From Diphasiastrum complanatum (taxonomy: Eukaryota; Streptophyta; Lycopodiopsida; Lycopodiales; Lycopodiaceae): a stretch of 64,000 nucleotides of DNA. The translations under genes and the position numbers were made by a program. The stretch is from the NCBI GenBank assembly GCA_029204225.1, contig CM055101.1, positions 58,996,094-59,060,093 on the forward strand, written 5' to 3'. Shown one piece after another: positions 35,930 to 48,000 of this stretch. Numbering within the stretch: the first letter of the stretch is position 1; each line of letters opens with the position of its first letter. The notes under the pieces were generated by a model, which saw only the letters and a program-made list of their open reading frames with translations, did no database searches and was not told the origin of the DNA.

Positions 35930-37479
35930 TTTGATGAAAAGGGAGATCCACGATGATTCTTGCAAATCTACACTCGGTGTGTAGAGCCTATGGAGACGAC
36001 AGCCCGCAAGATTTGTTTAGATACTTCAATCTGTGCCTAACCGATATTGCAAAAAATTGGTACTTCAATCTTGAGTAGAACAAATGAGATGATTGAAATA
36101 TCTTCTAGGCCGAGTTCATCACCCATTTCAAAACCACATGTTTCCTCTCCGATCTCGTCCTGCAACTAGGACGTATCTGCATGGATAAGAAGAACAAATT
36201 CCTACAAGATTATACTGAACGGATCAAGAGATTACGCGGTGGATGCGACCCTAATAGTATCTTAGACCACAGTGCCCTAACATGGTTCATGGCAAGATTA
36301 CCCAAGGAAATCATACAACAAATGAAACGAAAAGACAAATATGTGTCTTTTGGAACGACTTGTGACGATGCCATCAAGAGAGTCGACGAGAGTGAAAGCA
36401 CTAGTTCGGACTCTGATAATACGACCAAGAGAGACAACGTTGAAAGGAACGAAGAGCCAAATGTAAGGATAAGCTTCACAATCATGCTTCCACCTCTACG
36501 GCCAATAGCCTGACACCATCATATCGACCATAGAGAAGTTGCACATCCAGAGCAATGATCGATTCATAAAGCTCACCACTGACCTTGTCACGGTTGTAGA
36601 CCAAAAGCGGAAGGGCTTGTAACTAGGACCTACCCACACATACCCTAGAAGAGAATCAACTTGGTGTCCACACTGTGTTGGCAACCACACGAGAAATGAA
36701 TGCCCGCAGTTAAGACAGATGCTAGAGTGGCCCGCGCGATATTGCCATATTTGTAATATGAGCAATCACGACACAACACATTGTTGATATAACCTCCGAA
36801 ATCAACGCCCCCAATACCAAATCCTGCCCCATTGGCACAACGACAATGCACCTTACCCCAACCGCCGCCTAGATTGGCATCGCCACCTATTTCCCCCAAA
36901 CCCCACAGATTAGTAGTGAGTAACCCGCAACCAGCTGCATGGTCAAAGTGACCGAAGAACCTCACTATCTTGAGGAATGACGGACTCAAGCCTCAGGCCC
37001 AATGCATTTCATAGATGGAGCGAATGGTGAGTTGATACCAATCTATGTGAACCAGGTTTGTGGTACATGATTCATAGAGCTCCCATAAAATGTTATGGAT
37101 GTGGAGAGAATCATAGAATTGTCGAGTGTCCTAACAAGCCGCAAGACAATTTTGTACCTCTTTGCCATGATTGCTGGTATGGACACCCATATCTGACGTG
37201 TCCATTGAGGAAGGAGAAACAAGGAGAGGTCTCTGCCCCGCTGACCTAATGAGTGTGGTAGGAGAACCCAAGGCATTTATGATGCCTGTATTCATTCAGA
37301 CTAGAGTACATAAAAAATTAGAGAAAGAACCAACCAAATTCGTCACTAAAAGACCTGTTAGTGATTCATCAGGTTCTCTTTATGTAGGTGAATACCCAAA
37401 CCCCACAGTTGAACAAGGGAACTTTATGTCGGAACGTGGTGTACAGAAGATAGGTCTAGTTCGAAAAGAAAATGAATGA
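35930..37479 (+). pseudogene. Second gag-only relic with zinc knuckles
   Basis: A gag-like core (around DLFRYFNLCLTD at ~36,014, then an open piece 36,181-36,513 ending after an acidic Ser-rich stretch). Three knuckle-like motifs follow: CPHCVGNHTRNEC (~36,671), CHICNMSNHDTTHC (~36,744) and CYGCGENHRIVEC (~37,096). Many stops and frame changes. No pol domain is present before the next element. Same general layout as 29,113-30,690 but a different family. Confidence 0.6.
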
Positions 37480-37924
37480 AAATAATTCGTGTTTCTAGAA
37501 AGAAAACTTTTTGTGCATGGCGGAATAAACCATCTTCATCTTTCCAATGCATGACTATGTCTATCAATTTCAAACAAGACAATAGTGATAGAATCATGTT
37601 TGAACTTATAGTAACTAATTTTGAAATAGCCAATACTACAATGATTATGTAGCCAAACAATTAAGCATCCAAAATTATCAAACAAATAATTAGTCGCGAA
37701 GAACTCCAAAAAACGCATAAATTCTGAGACAAAGTTGAATGCAATAAAGGATAGTAGTGATTCAAAACGAAACTGAAGGAAGTGAGTACAATAAGTTGTG
37801 GATTGAATCCATGTTATCTCTGAGCGGCTAAAATGAAAGTATGAATTAAGCGCAATGCTAATAAGCAGTAGCGCAATAGCAATCTCTAAAACAACTCTAA
37901 GAAGTGAGCTAGAATGCTCAGGAG
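37480..37924. other. Spacer containing a 50-bp copy of sequence near 41.25 kb
   Basis: 37,505-37,553 nearly repeats 41,232-41,280 in the same orientation (GTGCATGGCGGAATAAAC and the following bases). Nothing else recognised. Confidence 0.5.
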
Positions 37925-38579
37925 TGTTCAAGCTCGCAGGCTTGAGAGAGAGGCTAACTATTCAAAACTTATTCTGATAACTCTGATGATTAGATGATCA
38001 GATGATTATCATGAAAATGTATGAATATGAACAACTATTTATACTAAGAGATTAGGTCGTCAATTGCGATCGCTAGTTGGCTGGTGATCCGCTAGCATCC
38101 ATCCGGTCCTTGTCATTGATTGCTGATAAGCGGTGAAATTGGCCGTAAACGTTCTGTCTGCATACATGAACCAAAACTGTAGCTTTGTATAAATGAACTA
38201 GAACAGCCATAGACGACACTGTCGGGTTTTTCGCGAAAAAGAAGAAGGTGCCCTTAAATCTCATTTAGGATTGTCCCACAGTTTGCTTGAGTCATTTTCT
38301 TAACATTTGAGGCTCTTTGAAAAAAGCAAAAAATGCAACATTGTGATTTTGCACAAGACTTCTATCAAGCGAAAAATACGAAAAAGGAGAAGCTGCATTT
38401 TTCAACGAGATTCTTGACAGGTGAAAAAGAAGACATTGTCATAAACTTTGTGGATTGTGTAAAAACACTTGTAAAACTGTAGACTGTGTAAACACACGGG
38501 AAAATCCACATCACTGGATAAACAATGGATGAAGATTAAAACCAATTAGTCGATTGGTAAGAAGGAGAATAATCCAACA
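37925..38579 (-). mobile_element. Probable 3' LTR of the Ty1/copia relic
   Basis: On the minus strand it begins TGTTGGATTATTC next to a purine-rich tract (GATAAAGAGGGAG at 38,580-38,593). A TATA-like AGTATAAATAG lies near 38,036-38,048. The inner end at TGTTCAAGC (37,925) is a guess from TG...CA symmetry. Confidence 0.5.
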
Positions 38580-38593
38580 CTCCCTCTTTATCT

Positions 38594-39740
38594 GAATCCT
38601 TGACCTTCAAACTTAGTTCTACACAAAATCTTCCGTGTGACTCCAAACTTGATGCTTTAGTAAAAACATCTGTTGTCATATCTTGCGTTCTACAGTATTG
38701 CAATATGACCTCTTCGTTAAAAACTTTGCTTCTGACGAAATGATACTTCAGTTCAATATGCTATTCCTAGAATCAAATCTAGGATTGGCTGATAAAGCGA
38801 TGGCACTTTGATTATTACAAAATAATGTCGTCGGGCATATTGATTCAGACCAATATCTGAGAGTAAATTTTTCAACCAAATTGCTTTCTTTGTAGCTTGA
38901 GAGACTGTGATATATTCTGATTCAGTGGAAGATAGAGCTATCGAAGATTGCTTGCGACCGTTCCAGGAAAATGGACCATTGTTGAGGAAGAATGTAAATC
39001 CGAAAGTAGGTTTACGAGTGTCTAAATATCCTACCCAACTCGCATCTGTGTAACCACTGAGTAAATTGAGTTTGTCGTTGACGACTGTTCCATAACAAAT
39101 GCAAAAGTCCATAGTAGCTCGAAGATATCTCATGACTTTGATAAGAGCCTTCCAATGTGTTATACCAAGATTAGTCATAAACTGACTGAGAGAGCTGACT
39201 GCAAAAGCTATCTCTGGCTTGGTATAGATCATGGTGTACATAAGAGATCCTATAATAGAACGGTAAGGATACTCACGCATCTGTTGCTTCTCATGAATTG
39301 TTTGGGGACACTGGTCCTTTGATAATTTGAGTCTTGGTTCCATTGGTGAAAGAGCTAATTTGCAATTCATCAGATTATATCTGACTAGCATGTTGTACAT
39401 GTACCTCTGTTGTGTTATGGAGACCAACTTCTGTTTTTTGTCTCTGTGGATTTGTATACCAAGGCAGAAATGAGCTTCGCCCAGATGGGTCATGTCGAAT
39501 TCAGAAGATAGCATTGTCTTGGCTTCTTTTATCATATCAATATTGTTGTTAAAAGCCAATGTATCATCCACATACAAAGTGATAATGATAAAAGACTGTT
39601 GCACTACTTTCAAGTAAACGTTTGAATCTGAAGAGCTAGGTGTGTAGCCGTGATCAATAAGGAAAGTATCGATCCTTTGAAACCATGTCAGATTGCTTCA
39701 AGCCATAAAGTGCCTTATGGAGTTTACAAACATGATTGTG
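38594..39740 (-). pseudogene. Ty1/copia reverse transcriptase C-terminus and RNase H
   Basis: Minus-strand frame 38,753-39,613 has the catalytic LYVDDTLAF box, HLGEAHFCLGIQI, YRSIIGSLMYTMI and RNase H motifs SGYTDASWVGY and SSTESEYI. The N-terminal ~100 residues of reverse transcriptase are missing: the linker sequence joins directly to KALYGLKQ-like remains near 39,700. A frame break sits at ~38,800. Active relatives copy RNA to cDNA; this copy cannot. Confidence 0.85.
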
Positions 39741-40530
39741 CTTACTTTTCAGATATCTGAATCAAGCTGATTGAGTGCCTCTTGGACATACGTTGGTTCT
39801 TGAACAAGATAAGTTGCAGACTCGTCGATGTACTAGTTAGGTGATCTGCTGGTTCTTGAAGATCTTCTAGGTAATACAGGGAGTTGATTATTTCTATCAT
39901 ACTGTAGTTGCTGATTTGCAACATCACCATCTTCTGATCCATCATTAATTTGTTGTTTGTCAAGAGTAGAGGAGCTTGGACTTTCAATAAGAATATTCGA
40001 GTGAGGAACTGGAAAGTTTAAAGCATTAGGAGAATATACATGGGGGCTGCCTTTTCTTTTGAGGTCTTAAAACTGATCTTCGATGAAGATGACATCCCGA
40101 CTAGTGAATATCTTTGACTCGATGGGATCGAACAACTTGTAGGCTTGATCTGAAGTAGTGTAGCTGATGAAAACACACTTGATACTCTGGAAGTCGAGCT
40201 TCTTCCTGAGATCACGAGGAATCTGCGCAAAAGCAATACATCCAAAAACTTGTAAGTTTGATAAAGAAGGTTTGGCACCTGTCCAAACTTTGAATGGTGT
40301 TTTGTCTGAGAGGCTTTTAGTGGAACATTTGTTTTGAATATAGGTTGTTGTTGAAACAGCTTCAGTCCAAAGGCACTTTGGAAGTGTCGCATGTGATAAC
40401 ATGCACTTTGTCGATTCAACTAAGGTCTTGTTCTTTCTCTTAGCAAGACCATTTGACTGAGGCGAATACGAAGTGATGTATTGTTGCTCAATGCCATTGT
40501 TAAGACAATAATCCTTGAGTTCGTTGGAGA
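39741..40530 (-). pseudogene. Ty1/copia integrase C-terminal half
   Basis: The segment around 40,440-40,530 carries the catalytic-Glu region (SPQSNGLAKRKN, where Glu/Arg are altered) and an in-frame stop. 40,067-40,402 carries TLPKCLWTEAVSTT and VFGCIAFAQIP, standard copia motifs, and ends in a variable Ser-rich linker. Confidence 0.8.
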
Positions 40531-40531
40531 T

Positions 40532-40918
40532 TTATTCTCCCCCGTTATCTGACCTCAGTGCTTTGATTCGTTTGCCAATTTGATTCTCAGCATGCTCTTT
40601 GAATTGTCTGAATTTGATAAAAGCCTCTGATTTCTGTTTAATGAAATAAACAACTGTTCTTCTAGAAAATTCGTCGATAAAGATAATGAAATACTTTGCA
40701 TATAGTAATGAAGGAATTTGCATAGGTCCACATATATTTGTTTGAACAACATCTAACAGATCTTTTGTTGCATGCATATGGTTTGATCTAAAAGGAATCC
40801 TAGCCTGCTTTCCAAAGATGCAGCTATGACAGATAGGGAGATCGACCTTACCAGAAGGATAGTCGAGATCAAGGACCATGGATTGTCTGGAAATGTTCAT
40901 AACAGATGCATGATTCAA
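40532..40918 (-). pseudogene. Ty1/copia integrase N-terminal half
   Basis: Contains CHSCIFGKQARIPF (zinc-binding end), DLLDVVQTNICGPMQIPS, where Asp normally found in HTDxCGP is replaced by Asn, and ALRSDNGGE with the second catalytic Asp. Confidence 0.83.
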
Positions 40919-40936
40919 GTGTCCTAAGCGATGATA

Positions 40937-41302
40937 TCATAGTAATGTTTTATTGACTCGAACTGAGGTTTTCAAGGCTTGACTAGACTTAGAATAACAG
41001 TGTGCCAATCTAAATAAGTAACTCTGCCTCTTGTCGAGTGCAAGGATCTTATTACTCCTATCAACTATTTTGCATTGATCAGATTCAAATTCTAACTTAT
41101 GACCTAAATCTGTAGTTCTACTTACTGATAATAGATTTGTAGAGAGTTTAGAAATATATAAGACTTTTGATAGTAATTTGAATTGATCATGCTGAAATCG
41201 CAATCTTATAGTACCTTCACTTTCAATAGAGAAAACTTTTCGTGCATGGCGGAATAAACTATCTTCATCTTTCCAATGCATGATGATTGGGCAAACTATC
41301 AT
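40937..41302 (-). pseudogene. Ty1/copia protease end and pre-integrase region
   Basis: Recognisable by LSTNLLSVSRTTDLGH and YHRLGH-type sequence. The catalytic protease Asp region is missing: the segment fuses to an unrelated 50-bp piece (41,232-41,280) that also occurs at 37,505. The same family appears on the other strand at 53,429-53,998. Confidence 0.75.
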
Positions 41303-41374
41303 TCATCGAGAGTAGAGGTGTTACACACTATAAGCGAGAATGTCACCCTTGACAATTACCCTCACACCCCAGCA

Positions 41375-41490
41375 TTACGCATGGAAGGCCTCTATCCCGG
41401 GGGCCTTTCGTGTTGGTCAGGGCTTGCCCTCGGACAAGGCCCTCCCAACACGGAAGGCCGAAGGCCCTGTGGAGGGCCTTCCCCCCACGA
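41375..41490. repeat. GC-rich imperfect inverted repeat
   Basis: GGCCTTTCGTGTTGG at ~41,402 pairs with CCAACACGGAAGGCC at ~41,447, and further GGCCTTCC/GGAAGGCC words lie outside. It would fold as a hairpin with a ~30-base loop. It lies upstream of the topoisomerase gene. Confidence 0.65.
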
Positions 41491-41498
41491 AAAGTGCG

Positions 41499-41508
41499 TA
41501 TAAAAAAA
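41499..41508 (+). promoter_or_regulatory. Candidate TATA box for the topoisomerase gene
   Basis: TATAAAAAAA about 590 bp before the start codon. A CACTGCAG/GTTG-like donor region and a TCCTGCAG acceptor at ~42,008 suggest an intron in the leader, which would fit that distance. Confidence 0.3.
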
Positions 41509-41602
41509 TTTGTCATAACAAAATTATTATTAAGCTCTGTGAGGCACCACCATTTCCTTTTCCTTTTGTAAAAGTTTGAAAACTGATTTTACGTTTTGAA
41601 TT

Positions 41603-41675
41603 GTGGAGATGGCGCGCTCGTTGCCCGTGGAGATGGAGCGCTTGCTGCCCGTGGAGATGGCGCGCTCGTTGCAGT
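41603..41675 (+). repeat. 24-bp tandem repeat, 3 copies
   Basis: GTGGAGATGGCGCGCTCGTT plus four bases, repeated three times with few changes. It lies in the presumed leader of the topoisomerase gene. A second pair of ~43-bp repeats (GTAGCAGGGTGA...TCTATGGATA) follows at ~41,700-41,785. Confidence 0.8.
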
Positions 41676-42088
41676 TACAGCGCTTCAGATCACTGCAGGT
41701 TGTTATTTGTCCGTAGCAGGGTGATTCTATGGATATGCAGGGTGTTATTTGTTGTTCGTAGCAGGGTGAGTCTATGGATACTGCAGGAGCTTCTCGTGTT
41801 TGTGGAAGCTTGTATTTTGCTTAGGCACTGCTAAATGAGTTTAAAGTCAATTACGTAATGGTTTTGCGTTCCTGATTGATTCACGGGCTCATCTTCACTG
41901 TCTTCCTGCTCCATTGTAGCTCCCAAAAAGCTTTAGTATTCAGTGCACATTTTGGTTAAAGCGAGTTATGATTTGATTGTGTTCTTAACATTTCCGAGAA
42001 TCCTGCAGAGTTTTGTAGTAACTGCTGAGTTGTGTGCAAAGATTCGCCACTGAAGTACCTTATTTACGGAACTGGAAGATTTGCCAAG

Positions 42089-45000
42089 ATGGAGACCGCC
42101 TTCGTCGACCAAGAGAACATCGGAGCGATACAGAAAAAGGTGAAGGGAAAAGCCGCTGGCGATAAGGCAAGCAGTGGTGCCGTTAAGGCGCTGAAGCCAC
42201 TCCAATCCAGTACGAACCACAACATAGAGCTAGGACGTAGCCAGAAAACTATAGAAGAGACCTACCAAAAGAAAACTCCGTTGGAGCATGTTCTTTTGAG
42301 ACCAGACACTTACGTGGGCTCTGTTGAGAAGCATACCCAGAATCTATGGGTGTATGAAAATGGCCACCTTGTGCAGCGTCCTGTTACATATGTGCCAGGA
42401 CTATATAAGATATTTGATGAGATTTTGGTCAATGCAGCAGATAACAAGCAGCGAGATCCTTCAATGGACACTGTTACGGTTGACATCAATGCGGAGCTTA
42501 ACACCATTTGTGTCTTCAACAATGGTGATGGTGTACCTGTAGAAATTCATGGTGAAGAGGGCATCTATGTTCCTGAGATGATATTTGGCCAGCTTCTGAC
42601 TAGCAGCAATTATGATGATTCTGAAAAAAAGACTACTGGTGGTAGGAATGGGTATGGGGCAAAGCTAGCCAATATATTCTCAGCAGAGTTCATTATTGAG
42701 ACAGCAGATGGAAAACGCATGAAAAGATACAAGCAGGTAAAAATTCTCTTGTTTCACATCCTATTCAGCTCAGGCCAAAACCTCTGTATGAGCCTGCTTT
42801 TTCTTACGTAACTTTATATGTCACACTGGTACTGATGGATCGTAATCCAACTATACCAGGTTTTCTCCAATAACATGAGTGTGAAATCAGAACCAACCAT
42901 CCTCAAATGCAAGGCAAGTGAAAACTGGACTAAAGTTACTTTCAAGCCCGACCTTGCCAAATTCCACATGGCGTCTCTGGAGAATGATGTTGTAGCCCTA
43001 ATGAGCAAGCGTGTTATGGATATTGCTGGTTGCCTTGGAAAGACTGTCAAAGTAGAACTAAATGGACAGCGTCTTCCTATCAAATCATTTGGTGATTATG
43101 TGGGTCTATACTTAGCAGCTGCTCAGAACAACAAAGAAGAAACCCTTCCCAGGTTTGAACCTTGTCACAATAGATGGCCAATCCATTACCCCAGTGGATT
43201 GGTCTTTGTTCTGTTTGATTAAATCGTGGCTTGTCTATCATAGCAGTCTTAATGATCAAGCTCAACAGCTTTTCTCGTATAAAACAGGATCTATGAGCGT
43301 GTAAATGATAGATGGGAGATCTGCGTCAGTTTAAGCGATGGCCAGTTTCAACAGGTACTTATGTTCATTATTTCTGGTCTGTCTTGAAACAAATTTAGCT
43401 TACCGTTGCTAATTTTCCTGATGCTTGGATGTTTCCTTCATTCTAATGGTTTTACCTGTCAATTATGAGGAATGCAGGTCAGTTTTGTGAACAGCATTGC
43501 CACAATCCGAGGGGGCAGCCATGTACAGTATGTGACGGATCAAGTTGTTAATAATATCATGGGAGTCGTGAACAAAAAGAACAAGAATGCGGGGGTGAAA
43601 CCATTCCAAGTTCGAAATTATTTGTGGGTCTTTGTGAATGCTCTCATTGACAATCCCGCTTTTGATTCTCAAACCAAGGAAACTTTGACAACTCGTCAAG
43701 GCAGTTTCGGATCAAGATGCGAACTATCTCAGGAGTTTCTGAAGAAAGGTCCATATTTTGTTGTGCTGCTCTTGAACAATTTAATGGACTCTTAAGAGAT
43801 TCAAGTGGCTTGACATTTGTTCTCTTGCCTGCTTTGCACTGACTCAGATGCTTCTTGGTTTCATTTCAGTTGCTAAATGTGGTGTCGTTGAGAGAGTATT
43901 GACCTGGGCTGACTTCAAACAATCTAAAGAGCTTAAGAAAAATGATGGAACTAAGCGCCAGCGGCTTACGGGAATCACAAAACTTGATGATGCCAATGAT
44001 GCTGGGGGGCGAAATTCCGAGCTTTGTACTTTGATATTGACCGAAGGAGACTCGGCAAAAGCGCTTGCTGTAAGCATAGTCTAGTTTTTTAAAACAACTG
44101 TGCAATAAAATGGTTCTGAGTATGACAGAAATTTTTTAGTGTGATCTAGTCTAATTAGTGATATCAGACTAATTAGTGATATTTGATCTGATTTGGTTAT
44201 TGTTAGATGAGCGGAATAAGTGTGGTTGGGCGCAATCAGTATGGTGTGTTTCCTCTTCGAGGAAAGCTGTTGAATGTGCGTGAAGCCAGTCATAAGCAGA
44301 TTATGGATAATGCGGAGATAAATAACATAAAACAGATACTGGGGCTTCAACATGGCAAGGACTACGAAAATACAAAGTCGTTGCGCTATGGCCATATGAT
44401 GATCATGACAGATCAGGTATTCTGGAGACAGCTATGCATCTTACATGTTGCAATCTCATTTCCTGAACATAGCAATTGCATTTAACTACAGCTACATTCA
44501 TATGATTTCTTCCTAAATATTTTTCAGGATCATGATGGATCTCACATCAAAGGGCTGTTGATAAACTTCATCCATTCTTTCTGGCCATCTTTGTTGAAGA
44601 TACCTGACTTCCTAGTGGAGTTTATAACGCCCATTGTAAAGGTAAGAAGGTGCAAAGCTGAAAATTGGAACGACTGTTATGCTACACATTTATAATATCA
44701 TAACTATGCTAATTTCCAGATTTTGACTAAGACAAGGTTTGCATCGAAATGAAGGTTAGAGTAGAATTGATGATTGCTTAGAGTAAGGCTTGCGCCACTG
44801 TTCTTGCAGGCTACTCATAAGAATGGAAAAGTCCTTTCTTTCTACTCGATGCCCGAGTATGAATCATGGAAAGATTCATTAGGAGGTGAAACAAAAGGCT
44901 GGAGCATTAAGTATTATAAGGTCCGTGACAGGATGTTTCTTTTAGGACTAAACCAAATATCTTATGGGTATATTTATAGAGAATCTGTCAAATTCATAGC

Positions 45001-48000
45001 TTTTTCATTCACTTCAGAATTGAACTTGCCTCAATATAGTTTTTAATGCGAACTCATCAGAGAACACGATTTTCATCAGCACAATTCTTAAAGACCTTGG
45101 AAAAATTGCTCTAAATTTTGCGCAAGCTGATCTTAAGCTGTGTGATTATGATCAAAAGAAAGACAGTCTCATGCATAAGTTCAATCTGAGAAGTAGTACA
45201 GTTCTCAATTTTACAGATAAAAATGTTCAGCTTCTTCTCATAAACCTGAATTTGCTCAGGGTCTGGGAACGAGTACTGCAAAAGAGGGGAAGGAGTACTT
45301 TAGGGACCTTCATAAACATAGAAAAGAGTTTGCATGGGAAAATGAGACAGATGGAGATGCCATTGAGTTAGCCTTCAGCAAAAAGAAAATTGAGGCTCGA
45401 AAGTTATGGCTTCGGCAGTATGAGGTATTGACACATTTTGAGCTTCAATGCAGAAAACTTGTTAGGTATGTAATATTTAGGAGTTCTTGGATTTCCTTGA
45501 GACTTAAATTTGATGGCTTTTTGTAACAGCCTGGGACATTCCTTGATCAAAGTGCCAAGGTCATCAAATATAGAGACTTTGTCAACAAAGAGCTCATTCT
45601 CTTCTCTATGGCTGACTTATCAAGGTCCATTCCCTCAATGATGGATGGTCTAAAGCCAGGCCAGCGCAAAATTCTTTTCTGCTCTTTCAAGAGAAACTTT
45701 GTGAAACAGGCCAAGGTTAGAATTTAATACTGCCAATTTTTCAAATTTTCTCTCTTAAGAATTGAAGAGCTTTACTTACTGACTGCAATCAGTGATGAGC
45801 GTATCCAAAATTCTCTCGAGGCTAGTCAGTTTTGAGAAGTTACACCTAAAAGATGTGGTGTGACCAGGGCTGATAGAACACATCTAATCTGTCTGTGATG
45901 AAATTTTTCCTGGGAAAAGGTTGCCCAGTTTTCAGGTTACGTGTCCGAGCATTCTGCCTACCACCATGGTGAGCAAAGTCTTGCAAGTACAATTATTGGA
46001 ATGGCACAGAATTTTGTGGGAAGCAACAATATTAATCTGCTAGCTCCACTTGGCCAGTTCGGCACACGAAGCCAGGTATATACTTTCTGACAAGCTTACC
46101 TTCATTGGTATGTCTGGAACTATTGTGCAATTAATCCTGAACGGCATTTTCTAAAAGTTTGAAAAATGCTGCATGCACAGGGTGGGAAAGATCATGCTAG
46201 TGCTCGGTATGTTTTCACATGCTTATCTCCAATTACCCGATTTCTGTTCCCACAACCAGATGATGCCCTTTTGAATTACCTCAAGGAGGATGGGCAGTCG
46301 ATCGAACCTATCTGGTATGTTCATAATCATTACCTTGAGACTGCTTATAGATATAGCACCGAGCTTGGTAAAAGTCTATTGGAAACGAGACTGGGCAGTT
46401 CTCAAAAGCTTTAAATTCTCCTGGTGTTGTTGCTTTCACTAGGTACTGCCCAATTATTCCAATGGTTCTTGTGAACGGAAGCGAAGGCATTGGAACTGGT
46501 TGGAGCACGTTTGTGCCAAACTATAATCCCAGGGACATTGTTGCAAATATCAGGCACCTGCTTAAAGATGAGCCACTTGAGCCCATGGAGCCTTGGTATA
46601 AAGGATTTAAGGTAAGTTATGATTATGTCTTAACATGTTAGCATCTAACCATTGGCAGCGATAGTTTTAGGCAGATGGTGTGTGACACTTTGTGTTGAAA
46701 CTGGCAATTTCACGACAGAAAGAAGTTTTTCACTTTACTTGACAGGGCACAATTGAGCGATCAGCAACAAAGGAGAATGGGATCTCTTATACAATTACTG
46801 GCATTATTGAGCAGCTCAATGAGACCACTGTTAAGATTAGTGAGTTGCCTGTGCGGAAATGGACGCAGGATTACAAAGAGTATCTAGAATCATTGATGCT
46901 TGGAAATGACAAAATCATGGAACCATTTATCAAGGTTATAATTATCACTATCTCTAACTTTTGTTTCGCTAATTGTATGTTGAGGAATGTACAGACAGTT
47001 AATTCAAGTGCATCTGCAGTTGTGCGTGAAACAATTGTTTGCCCATTCGTCCCTTGCTTACAGGACTATAGAGAACACAATACAGATACACGTGTCCATT
47101 TTGAGGTGATATTATCCGAGAAAAATATGGCAATTGCTGTTTCTGAAGGCCTCACCAAGAGATTCAAATTAACGACCTCCCTAAGCACCAGCAACATGCA
47201 CCTTTTTGATGAGAAAGGAGTTATCAAGAAATATGACACACCTGAACAAAGTATCAATCATATCCTTTCATTATTCTTTAACTTTTTTGGAATCCTTACA
47301 AGAATTTCCTAGTTGCTTATAAATGTGAACAGGACATTTTCTAGCATGTGAGGCAGCAATCAGGGTTATCCTAAATAAATGAAACATGTAAGACTAAATT
47401 TGTCGATTTTGCATTTGCAGTTTTGGAAGAATTTTACCACATACGCCTTGAACTTTATGTAAAACGAAAGGTATGTGCTTTGTACGACTATTGATGTATT
47501 TGTGTTATATTTAAGGTCAAGCAGTTGACAGCCATCAGTCAGAGGCTGACGAGTTTCTGAAAAGTACATTATTAGATCATGTGAGCAAATTATCAAATTT
47601 TGGGTGCAGGCAATCCAACTTGAAACTCTTCAGCTAGATCTGTCTAAGCTGGACAACAAGGTGAAGTTTGTACTTGGAGTGGTGAGAGGTGAAATTATCG
47701 TGAATAACAGAAAGCGTGCAGACCTTCTTGCGGAGCTGAAGATGAAAGGCTTTAGACCGTTTCCTAAGAAATCAAAGGGCTCTGAACCGGCAGTAATTGG
47801 TGGAGATATGTCTGATAAAGAGGATGATGCTGAAGAAGATGAAAGAGGTCGAGGTGGGGTTCGTGCAGGCGACTATGAGTATCTTCTATCAATGCCAATA
47901 GGAACATTGACCCTTGAGAAAGTTCAGCAGCTTTGTAATGAAAAAGAAAAGCTGGAAGGAGATGTGGAGGACCTTCAGAGGAGCACTCCTAAGTCATTGT

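Noticed and set aside
41601-41834. Trp-Arg-rich 77-codon frame upstream of the topoisomerase gene
   Set aside because: Generated by the 24-bp repeats in the presumed leader; it could act as an upstream frame but nothing supports a product.
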